Shown: positions 1 to 5,986 of the stretch, in pieces
Layout of the letters: every line of letters begins with the position of its first letter
Position numbering within the stretch: position 1 is the stretch's first letter
Source of the DNA: Lentisphaeria bacterium UBA1784
Lineage (GTDB): Bacteria; Verrucomicrobiota; Lentisphaeria; Victivallales; Victivallaceae
DNA: 5,986 nucleotides
Assembly (NCBI GenBank): GCA_002315455.1
Contig: DCGG01000135.1
Coordinates: forward strand, 1,422-7,407
Reading direction: 5' to 3'
The notes under the pieces: generated by a model
What the model was told of the DNA's origin: nothing
Databases searched by the model: none
Seen by the model: only the letters and a program-made list of their open reading frames with translations
Translations under genes and position numbers: made by a program

Positions 1-2
1 GC

Positions 3-1196
3 TATGCCGGATACTACACGCCGACCGTGCTGATGGTCGCGTGGATCACCTGGTGGTTCAGCGAAGACATCAACTCGGTGATCGCGTTTTTAGTGATCGC
101 CTGTCCGTGTTCGGTGGTGCTTGCCACGCCGACCGCTGTGGTCGCCGCGGTCGCCGCGGCGGCGCGTCTCGGCATCTTCATCAAGAATGTGAGCCATTTG
201 GAACTTGCCAGCAAGATCACGAGTTTCGTCTTCGACAAGACGGGCACCTTGACCGACGGACTGCTCTCGGTGGTGAAACTCCAGCCATTTGGAGATGTTT
301 CCCCCGCACAGCTGCTCAAGATGGCGGGCTCGGTGGAGCGTTTCAGCAACCACCCCACGGCGGCCGCCATCTGCAAACTTGCGGAGGAGGCCGGGCTTTC
401 TCTGGACGAGGTGTCCGGATTTTCGGAGGTTCCGGGCCGGGGCGTTTCCGCAACTCTGCAGAATGGCGCCTGCCTGATCGGCCGGGCCAACTGGATGGCG
501 GAACAGCATCTGGAGGTCCCGGCGTTGGATTCCGCCCTCTCGGAAGGAATGAGCGTGGTCCACGTGGCGAGAAACGGCAAGGTCCTCGGCTGGATCGGTT
601 TGCGGGACCGGATCCGCAAGGAGGCTCCCGCCATGATTTCCGATCTGCGGAAACTGGGTGTCCGGCGCTGCACCATGGTCACCGGCGACCGGGAGTCCGT
701 GGCGAAGAGCGTTGCCGGACAGTTGCACATCGATGAATTCCGGAGCGAATGTCTCCCGGAAGGCAAGGTCGCCTTTGTGGAGCAGGCCAAGACGGAGGGC
801 CGGGTCGCCGTGGTGGGCGACGGCGTCAATGACGCTCCGGCTCTTGCCGCAGGTGATCTCGGTATCGCCATGGGGGTGATCGGCAGCGACGTGGCGGTGA
901 ACAGCGCTTCGGTGGCTCTGATGACCAACGACCTGCGCAGGATCGCCATGCTGATCTTCCTCTCCCGGAAGTCCCGGACGGTCATCAATCAGAACCTGAT
1001 CTTCGGAATGCTCTTCGTGTTCGGAGGCATGATCCTGTCGGTGGTGGGGGTGATGACCCCGGTTTGGGCGGCAGTCCTCCATGCCGGCAGTACGCTCATC
1101 ATTATTTTCAACAGCGCGCGGTTGGTCCGGATCGGGGAAGAACTGACGGCAAACGAGACCGCCGCGGAAGTCGGGGATGTCGTCCATGGCAACTGA
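3..1196 (+). CDS. P1B-type heavy-metal-translocating P-type ATPase, C-terminal part (5' truncated by window edge)
   Basis: This is an inner-membrane pump that uses ATP to move a transition metal ion across the membrane. The frame is open from the left edge, so the start and any N-terminal metal-binding and actuator domains lie outside the window. Numbering from V27 (GTG at 27) as residue 1, the order is: YYTPT just before a membrane helix, typical of the family; the intramembrane metal site ACPCSVVLATP (CPC at 26-28); the phosphorylation loop DKTGTLTDG (D70); the P1B-specific HP pair (109-110, in SNHPT); MVTGD (217-221); and the hinge GDGVNDAP (264-271). Two closing helices follow (about 323-342 and 345-365). 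The last helix carries HAGST (352-356) and FNSARL. HxGST resembles P1B-4-like or CtpC-like pumps, not the classical copper (MxxSS) or zinc/cadmium (D in TM8) signatures, although CPC is retained. The metal is therefore uncertain. The gene overlaps the next by 20 bp. Confidence 0.95.
   Translation, partial: YAGYYTPTVLMVAWITWWFSEDINSVIAFLVIACPCSVVLATPTAVVAAVAAAARLGIFIKNVSHLELASKITSFVFDKTGTLTDGLLSVVKLQPFGDVSPAQLLKMAGSVERFSNHPTAAAICKLAEEAGLSLDEVSGFSEVPGRGVSATLQNGACLIGRANWMAEQHLEVPALDSALSEGMSVVHVARNGKVLGWIGLRDRIRKEAPAMISDLRKLGVRRCTMVTGDRESVAKSVAGQLHIDEFRSECLPEGKVAFVEQAKTEGRVAVVGDGVNDAPALAAGDLGIAMGVIGSDVAVNSASVALMTNDLRRIAMLIFLSRKSRTVINQNLIFGMLFVFGGMILSVVGVMTPVWAAVLHAGSTLIIIFNSARLVRIGEELTANETAAEVGDVVHGN
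1166..1170 (+). promoter_or_regulatory. Candidate ribosome binding site for the ABC ATPase gene
   Basis: GGAAG lies 6 nt before the ATG at 1177, inside the end of the metal ATPase gene. A second in-frame ATG at 1186 has GGGG (1173-1176) 9 nt ahead of it. The GGAAG spacing slightly favours 1177, but the two starts differ by only three residues and cannot be separated with confidence. Confidence 0.4.
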
Positions 1197-2394
1197 TCAA
1201 CGGGCTGTGGTCGCGGAAGCGGTCGGGCTCTGCAAGGAATTTCGGGATTTCTGGGGCCGTCCCAAGGCGCGGGCGGTCAACGAGGTGGATTTCACCGTCC
1301 GCCAGGGGGAAGTGGTCGGATTGCTCGGCCCCAACGGGTCCGGGAAGTCCACCACGGTGAAACTGCTGTTGGGGTTGCTCTATCCCACCGGCGGCAAGGT
1401 TACGGTATTCGGGCGTTCGCCCCGGGCCGTGGAGACCAAGCGCGAAATCGGATATCTTCCCGAGGAGACCTCGCTCTATCAGTATCTGACGGCGGAGGAG
1501 ACGCTGGATTTCTTTGGCTCGCTCTTTTCGCTCTCCCCTGCGGACCGCAGATCGCGGATCAGCCAGCTGCTGGAGATGGTGGGCCTTGCACACGCCCGGA
1601 ACCGGCGGGTGGGGGAATTCTCCAAGGGAATGGCCCGGCGGATCGGTTTGGCGCAGGCCATGATCAACGATCCCGCATTCCTGATTCTCGACGAACCCAC
1701 GAGCGGCCTCGATCCTTTGGGGTGTCGGGAGGTCAAGGACCTGATCCTTACGTTGAAAAAACGGGGCAAAACGGTCCTGATCACCAGCCATCTGCTCAGC
1801 GACATGGAGGACGTCTGCGACCGGGTCATCATTCTGTACGGCGGCCGCGTCCGCGCCTCCGGGAATCTGAATGAACTTCTGACGGTGGGTTCGGAGACCC
1901 GGATCACCACCCCCGCGCTCGGTCCGGAAGCCATAAAGCGCCTGATGACGCTTCTGCGCGGGGAGTTGAAGGGAGAGACCTTCTCGGTGGATCATCCCCG
2001 GCGGAGTCTGGAGGAGTTTTTCCTCGACGTGATCGCCGCGGCCCGCCGGGACAGCGTGGAGACCTCCGGCGCTTCCGGAGACGGCCGGATCGCCCGTTAT
2101 CTCTCCGGCGAAGAGGAGACTTCTCCCGATGCGGAGAAGGTTCTTGCCGCCTTGACCCGGGAGCCTGAGAGCCCGGCGGAGTCCGCTCCTGCCTCCATCG
2201 CGGAAGACGCCGCAGATGGGGAGAAGGAACGACAGCAGGAACGGGCACTGGAGGCCCTGACCTCCGAAGTTTTGCCGGATGCCCCCGATGCCGGACGGGT
2301 CCCGGAGCCCGCCGCCGACGCGGCGAAGGAAGCCGAACTTGCGGATGCCAATGCAAAGTTGCAGGACCTGTTGGGAGGCGCTGACCGGAAATGA
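1177..2394 (+). CDS. ABC-2-type exporter ATP-binding protein with acidic C-terminal extension
   Basis: This 405-residue protein is the cytoplasmic motor of an ABC exporter, presumably driving the permease encoded directly downstream. The nucleotide-binding domain fills about residues 12-230. It has Walker A GPNGSGKST (51-59), a Q-loop region reading GYLPEE with Glu96 where many ABC proteins have Gln (common in the ABC-2/NatA-like group), the signature variant EFSKGM (147-152), Walker B LILDEP (169-174) with catalytic E173, D-loop SGLDP (176-180) and switch His205 in TSH. A short C-terminal domain containing SLEEFFLDVI, typical of DrrA/NatA-like ATPases, precedes an Ala/Glu/Asp/Pro-rich tail (about 290-405). 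The tail makes the protein roughly 100 residues longer than the usual 300 or so. It ends in a helix-prone stretch (ELADANAKLQDLL). The start at 1177 overlaps the metal ATPase; 1186 is an alternative. The stop overlaps the permease start as ATGA. The substrate is unknown. Confidence 0.93.
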   Translation: MSSMATDQRAVVAEAVGLCKEFRDFWGRPKARAVNEVDFTVRQGEVVGLLGPNGSGKSTTVKLLLGLLYPTGGKVTVFGRSPRAVETKREIGYLPEETSLYQYLTAEETLDFFGSLFSLSPADRRSRISQLLEMVGLAHARNRRVGEFSKGMARRIGLAQAMINDPAFLILDEPTSGLDPLGCREVKDLILTLKKRGKTVLITSHLLSDMEDVCDRVIILYGGRVRASGNLNELLTVGSETRITTPALGPEAIKRLMTLLRGELKGETFSVDHPRRSLEEFFLDVIAAARRDSVETSGASGDGRIARYLSGEEETSPDAEKVLAALTREPESPAESAPASIAEDAADGEKERQQERALEALTSEVLPDAPDAGRVPEPAADAAKEAELADANAKLQDLLGGADRK

Positions 2395-3830
2395 AGGCCT
2401 TTGGGGGGATCGTAAAACTGACCATCCGCCACGCGCTTCGATCCCGGGTTTTTCTGCTGCTGCTGGCATTGTTGCTGCTGGCGATCGCGGTGATCCCCGG
2501 GACCGTTGATTCCAGCGGTGCGGCTGATTTCATCAAGGTGATGCTCTTCTACGGCTTGTGGAGTGTCTCCGCGATCCTGATCCTCTCTTCAGTATGGCTG
2601 GGGTGTTTCATCATGACCAGCGATCTGGAGAAAAACCTTCTGCATCTGGTCGTCGTGAAACCCGTCCGCCGCTCCGTGATCTGGATGGGCAAATGGACCG
2701 GAGTGCTTCTGCTTCACCTTTTGTTGCTTGCGCTGGCTGGCGGTGCGGTATACGGCATTGTCCGCTACCGCGTGGCCGGCCGGGACTTCAGCGAAAAGGA
2801 CCGGGCGATGATCCGGGACGAGGTTCTCGTGGGACGGCGGGCCTTTCTGCCGGGCAAGATGGATATTGACGCGCAGGCCCAAAAGATGATGGAGGAGAAG
2901 ATCCGGCGTTTGCGGGCCAAGGGCAGTCCCGTGGATACCACGACCCCCGGCGCACTGGACACCATGTACAAGGAGATCCGCACGCAGGCGGAGGCTCTGG
3001 CCGGAGAGGTTCCCTACGGCGCGCGCCGGAGTTGGGTCTATGAGGGGATCCCCCTATCCATGGCAGACCGGAATCTCTCTTTGCGTTACCGGTGCTACGT
3101 GGAGCAGGTCTCCACCGATAAACAGCGGATGACCCGGCTTCTGTGGGAGGTGGGCGTTCCGCAGATCACGAAAGAGGCATCCGCCGGAAAGAGTTCCGTT
3201 TTCGAGAAGGACCGTCCGGCGTACGAGATGTATCTTCTGCGGTTGAGCGACCGCCCCGTACAGCTGCTGACCGGACAGTTTCACGAACTGCTTCTGCGGC
3301 CGGAATGGAAACTCCTGACCCCGGACGGCAAGATCATGGTGGTGGTCTGCAACGCCGATCCCGAGAAGAAGGCGCTCTACTTTCAGGAATCGGATGGTCC
3401 GAAACTCATGGTAGCGGCATGTTCTTTCGGCGAGAATTATCTGCGGGCGCTGCTGATGATCGCCATCGGATTGCTGGTTTCGTCGGGACTGGGATGTGCT
3501 TTCGGCGGAATGATGTCCATGCCGACGGCGGTCTTTGTCTCCATGAGTTACTTTGCCGCTGGGTGGATCGCCGTTTTCATGACCGGGCGCTCCTATTTGA
3601 GTGGTCTTGCGGACGATATCGGATTGATCGTCGGGAAGATCATGCTGTATGCGGTGGTCCCCATGAGCACCTTCGACGTGACGGACTTCCTTTCGCAGGG
3701 GGAGTTGATCGAATGGTCCCGGATCGGTAGCACGGTGTTTTTTGCATTGATATTGCGGGCATTGCCGCTGTTTTTTCTGGGAATATGGGTTTACGGCAGG
3801 CGCGAACTGGGATTGGCGGGCAGAAAATGA
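2391..3830 (+). CDS. ABC-2-type transporter permease with large extracytoplasmic domain
   Basis: This 479-residue inner-membrane protein is the likely partner of the ATPase immediately upstream, with which it shares a 4-bp ATGA overlap. GGGAGG (2373-2378) lies 12 nt ahead of the start. Hydrophobic segments fall at about 19-38, 48-75, 100-124, 348-371, 378-398 and 446-468. A weaker one at 408-426 is probably re-entrant or interfacial. The cytoplasmic loop SDLEKN...VVVKPVRR...GKWTG (77-104) matches the D/E-K-P-x-x-R pattern of ABC-2 permeases. The VVPMSTFDVTDFL stretch (422-434) before the last helix is also usual for them, as is the basic tail (RRELGLAGRK). Between helices 3 and 4 sits a soluble region of about 220 residues (125-345). 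It begins with a charged helical stretch (132-205) and then becomes mixed in character. Six crossings would place it outside the cytoplasm and the basic tail inside. The family call is firm; the substrate is not readable. Confidence 0.88.
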   Translation: MKAFGGIVKLTIRHALRSRVFLLLLALLLLAIAVIPGTVDSSGAADFIKVMLFYGLWSVSAILILSSVWLGCFIMTSDLEKNLLHLVVVKPVRRSVIWMGKWTGVLLLHLLLLALAGGAVYGIVRYRVAGRDFSEKDRAMIRDEVLVGRRAFLPGKMDIDAQAQKMMEEKIRRLRAKGSPVDTTTPGALDTMYKEIRTQAEALAGEVPYGARRSWVYEGIPLSMADRNLSLRYRCYVEQVSTDKQRMTRLLWEVGVPQITKEASAGKSSVFEKDRPAYEMYLLRLSDRPVQLLTGQFHELLLRPEWKLLTPDGKIMVVVCNADPEKKALYFQESDGPKLMVAACSFGENYLRALLMIAIGLLVSSGLGCAFGGMMSMPTAVFVSMSYFAAGWIAVFMTGRSYLSGLADDIGLIVGKIMLYAVVPMSTFDVTDFLSQGELIEWSRIGSTVFFALILRALPLFFLGIWVYGRRELGLAGRK

Positions 3831-5440
3831 ATCGTTTCCGGAAAGTTCTCTTGCTTCTGCTCCTGATCGGGATCTCCTTCGGAGTCCTGTCGGGAGTCCG
3901 GGCGGTCAGCCGCGCCATGGATCGGGAGATCCGCGACGGCCACCTCCGCTTCACTGGGCAGATCCGGAATGCGCCTCCGCTGGTGGCGTTCACGACGGTT
4001 GCGCTGGGGAGTTTCCGGGGCCTCGTCGCGGATCTGCTCTGGCTTCGCACCAGCTCTTTGCAGGAGAAGCGGAACTACTTCGAAATGGCCCAGCTGGCCC
4101 GCTGGATCACCGATCTTCAGCCCTCCTTCGCCGGAGCGGCCGCCTTCCTCGCGTGGAACATGGCCTACAATATCTCCGTGACCTGTTCCGACTTCGAAGA
4201 GCGCTGGCGCTGGGTCAACGAGGGGATCCGGCTGCTGCGGGATCAGGCGATCCCCTACAATCCGGAGGAGCCGAGGCTTTACCGGGAACTTTCCTACTTC
4301 TTCCAGCACAAACTGGGGAACGTGATGGACGATGCCAACCTCTACTACAAGAACAAACTGGGCGCGCAGATGATGGGGATCTTCGGGAGTTCTCCCGATT
4401 GGAGTTCCATGGCGGCGGCTCCGCCGGACGAGAAGGCGTTTCTGGAGACCTATCCGGCAGGATGCCGGTTCTGGCGGCTTGCGTCTGCGGCGGGCTATCC
4501 CGACTATCCTGCGCTGTGGGCCGGGTTCCGGCAGTCCGCGCCGGAACTGCCGGAAAAATTGGCGCAGGCTCTTGCGGCCGATCCTGAACTCTCCAAAAAG
4601 ATCCGGGATTATCTGCGCTCGGAGTTGTTGCGGCAGCAGTTTCGTTTGGATCCGCGGCTGATCCTCGCGCTGAATGAAAAGTACGGCGCTCTGGATTGGA
4701 GAGTTCCGGAATCCCAGGCCATCTACTGGGCAACGGAGGGGATCCGGCACTCCCGCTCCAAAGTCAATCTGGACTGCGACCGGGCGATCACGCAGGCGCT
4801 GCAGGACAGTTTTCGCTACGGCCGCCTCCTCGCGCTGGATACCAAAGAGTTCAATTCGATCCAGGTGGTGCCGAATCTGGGGATCGTGGATGCCGTCTAT
4901 CAGGCCTACCTCGACAAAGAGATGGATAACGGCGGACGCGAACACCGTTATTCGACGTTCCGCAGCGCGCGGATCGTGTTCGTCAAGGAGGCCATCAGCA
5001 TCCTCTACAACTACGGACAGTTCAAAAAAGCCGAGGAGTACTTCAAACTTCTGATCAAGGAGGACGGACCACAGGCGCAGAACAATCTTGAGGATTTCGT
5101 CATGGAGCAGTGGGCCGAGACCATCCGGAATTCGGAGGTGCGGACAGCCAATGAGATCATCAGCGGATTGATCTTCCGGAGCATCAATTTCGCCGTTTAC
5201 GGCGATACGGATGCTGCGCTCGCTTCGGAGCGGATGGCGCGTTACCTCTATCGGACCTACATGAAGGAGAGCGGCGCCCAGAAGCGGATGCGTCTGCTAC
5301 CCTATCCCATTATGAAACAGAACGTCCTGAACGCCTGCATGAAGACCTATCCGCCGGCTATGGCGGAACTGCTGAAGACGAAGATCGCGGCAGAGCTCGG
5401 CGAAGCAGCTTCAGAAAAACAACAAAAGGAGACAAAGTGA
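3827..5440 (+). CDS. Membrane-anchored, TPR-like helical protein of unknown function, linked to the ABC transporter
   Basis: This 537-residue protein has a basic N-terminus (MNRFRK) and one strongly hydrophobic helix (7-24). No lipobox Cys is present, so it is probably an uncleaved anchor with the bulk outside the cytoplasm. A signal peptide cleaved after the RAVSRA region is possible. The body is helix-rich. A distinctive N-terminal block, VALGSFRGLVADLLWLR (58-74), is followed by TPR-like pairs at about 84-117 (ending FLAWNMAYNIS), 125-160 (RWRWVNEGIRLLRD and LYRELSYFF) and 384-412 (AISILYNYGQFKKAEEYF). There are no catalytic motifs, which suggests a scaffold or binding partner. The ATG at 3827 overlaps the permease stop as ATGA and has GGCGGG (3815-3820) 6 nt ahead. 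The in-frame ATG at 3785 would add 14 non-hydrophobic residues before the anchor and sits deep in the permease, so I reject it. I do not recognise a named family with certainty. The pattern resembles unnamed TPR proteins seen beside ABC-2 genes in PVC bacteria (recollection, unverified). Confidence 0.8.
   Translation: MNRFRKVLLLLLLIGISFGVLSGVRAVSRAMDREIRDGHLRFTGQIRNAPPLVAFTTVALGSFRGLVADLLWLRTSSLQEKRNYFEMAQLARWITDLQPSFAGAAAFLAWNMAYNISVTCSDFEERWRWVNEGIRLLRDQAIPYNPEEPRLYRELSYFFQHKLGNVMDDANLYYKNKLGAQMMGIFGSSPDWSSMAAAPPDEKAFLETYPAGCRFWRLASAAGYPDYPALWAGFRQSAPELPEKLAQALAADPELSKKIRDYLRSELLRQQFRLDPRLILALNEKYGALDWRVPESQAIYWATEGIRHSRSKVNLDCDRAITQALQDSFRYGRLLALDTKEFNSIQVVPNLGIVDAVYQAYLDKEMDNGGREHRYSTFRSARIVFVKEAISILYNYGQFKKAEEYFKLLIKEDGPQAQNNLEDFVMEQWAETIRNSEVRTANEIISGLIFRSINFAVYGDTDAALASERMARYLYRTYMKESGAQKRMRLLPYPIMKQNVLNACMKTYPPAMAELLKTKIAAELGEAASEKQQKETK
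5427..5431 (+). promoter_or_regulatory. Strong Shine-Dalgarno that decides the GTG start of the CNNM gene
   Basis: AGGAG sits 5 nt before GTG at 5437, inside the 3' end of the preceding gene. It is the strongest ribosome binding site in the window. The nearest ATG (5457) is out of frame with the CNNM reading frame, so the GTG with this site is the best-supported start. A strong site paired with a GTG codon and a GTGA stop-start overlap fits coupled but independently primed translation. Confidence 0.75.
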
Positions 5441-5986
5441 ACGACGACCTTGGAGAATGGCTGATATTTTCAGCGGCTGTTCTGACCGCATTTTTTACTT
5501 CGCACATCTGCTCCCTGCTGGAGGCGGCGCTGTTGAGCATCACGCCCAGTCAGATCGCCGCGCTGCGCCGGAGATCCGGACGGGCGGGCAAGTTGGTGTT
5601 TGAGTTGAAACGGAGAATCGAAAAGCCGGTCGCCTTTATTCTGATCGTCAATACCGCCGCCCACACCATCGGCGCGACGCTTGCCGGAGCCAGTCTCAAT
5701 GAGTTGTTTCACGGCAAGTACATGGAACTCTTTTCTCTGCTTTTTACGCTGCTGATGGTGCAATATACGGAGATCCTGCCCAAGACCATCGGCGTCCGGT
5801 TCAACTCGCAGATCCTGCGGGTTGCGGCGGTTCCGCTGGATATTCTGACCCGCCTTTTCGGTCCGGTGATCTGGCTGACCCACTGGATCAACCGGCCCTT
5901 CGAAAAGAAGCGTCCGGAACATCCCAGCACGGCGGAGGAGATCTCCGCACTGGCGGCGCTGGCCCGCAGTTCTCAAATGATCTCCA
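5437..5986 (+). CDS. CNNM/DUF21-domain membrane protein (CorC/HlyC-like family), 3' truncated by window edge
   Basis: The frame opens with GTG and runs 183 codons to the right edge without a stop. The residues match the CNNM (DUF21) transmembrane domain: a first helix (about 9-30) running into SLLEAALLSITPSQI (26-40), a basic loop (43-60, RRRSGRAGKL...LKRRIEKP), helix two with LIVNTAAHTIGATLAG (69-84), and helix three leading into the hallmark TEILPKTIG (111-119). A hydrophobic/amphipathic stretch (about 125-152) and TAEEISALAALA (165-176), the usual linker after the domain, come next. In full-length relatives this domain is followed by a CBS pair and often a CorC-HlyC domain, which would lie beyond the window. 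Family members are linked to Mg2+/Co2+ transport or tolerance (CorC, CNNM/MpfA-type). Some short members stop after the DUF21 domain, and this cannot be judged here. The gene overlaps the TPR-like gene by 4 bp (GTGA). Confidence 0.88.
   Translation, partial: MNDDLGEWLIFSAAVLTAFFTSHICSLLEAALLSITPSQIAALRRRSGRAGKLVFELKRRIEKPVAFILIVNTAAHTIGATLAGASLNELFHGKYMELFSLLFTLLMVQYTEILPKTIGVRFNSQILRVAAVPLDILTRLFGPVIWLTHWINRPFEKKRPEHPSTAEEISALAALARSSQMIS

Noticed and set aside
143..166. GCCGCGG-rich repeat-like stretch
   Set aside because: It encodes the Val/Ala run (VAAVAAAAR) after the CPC helix. The pattern comes from alanine codons in a GC-rich genome.
90..1187. Minus-strand open frames (365 and 324 codons) opposite the metal ATPase
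   Set aside because: The + frame carries every P-type ATPase motif. The minus frames are compositionally odd shadows with no domain and no convincing start.
1108..2469. Long minus-strand open frame (453 codons) opposite the ABC ATPase
   Set aside because: It mirrors the ATPase gene in GC-rich DNA. The translation is Arg/Gly/Pro/Gln-rich with no recognisable motif, while the + strand has complete ABC motifs.
3785..3826. Upstream start (ATG at 3785) for the TPR-like protein
   Set aside because: It would put 14 polar residues before the membrane anchor and overlap the permease by 46 bp. The ATG at 3827 gives a basic N-terminus right before the helix and a standard ATGA overlap.
3791..4945. Minus-strand open frame (384 codons) opposite the TPR-like gene
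   Set aside because: Arg/Pro/His-rich shadow. The + frame has an anchor helix, helical repeats and overlaps with both neighbours.
5395..5440. Possible promoter or terminator before the CNNM gene
   Set aside because: The A-rich stretch is the coding tail of the previous gene (KQQKETK) plus a ribosome binding site. I see no -35/-10 pair, and no hairpin with a T-run.

Overview
The window is about 6 kb of GC-rich DNA, roughly 60% by eye, coding almost end to end on the + strand. It holds five genes in one tight, co-directional array. The first is cut by the left edge and the last by the right edge. The organism is most likely a Gram-negative bacterium. A PVC-superphylum member (Verrucomicrobia, Lentisphaerae or Kiritimatiellae) is my best guess, based on how the novel anchored protein and its neighbours look, but this is a weak taxonomic inference with no rRNA or marker gene behind it.

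Layout: (1) positions 3-1196, the C-terminal half of a P1B-type heavy-metal ATPase, with the CPC motif, the phosphorylation loop, the HP motif and the ATP-hinge motifs. (2) 1177-2394, an ABC-2-type exporter ATPase with an unusual acidic, Ala/Glu-rich C-terminal tail. (3) 2391-3830, its membrane partner, an ABC-2 permease with a large soluble domain of about 220 residues between membrane segments 3 and 4. (4) 3827-5440, a 537-residue membrane-anchored, helix-rich TPR-like protein of no assigned function. (5) 5437 to the right edge, the N-terminal part of a CNNM/DUF21 (CorC/HlyC-like) membrane protein starting with GTG.

Every junction is an overlap: 20 bp (or 11 bp with the alternative start) between genes 1 and 2, then ATGA, ATGA and GTGA 4-bp overlaps. 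This implies one polycistronic message with translational coupling. There is no intergenic space, so no promoter, terminator, RNA gene, mobile element or CRISPR array can be supported.

How the parts may work together: genes 2-4 look like one membrane machine, with an ATPase, a permease and an anchored extracytoplasmic helical-repeat partner. Genes 1 and 5 belong to families tied to divalent metal handling, so the operon may couple metal homeostasis to an envelope export or maintenance function. That link rests on gene order only. The most interesting element is the ABC plus anchored-TPR cassette (1177-5440), whose substrate and role cannot be read from the sequence.
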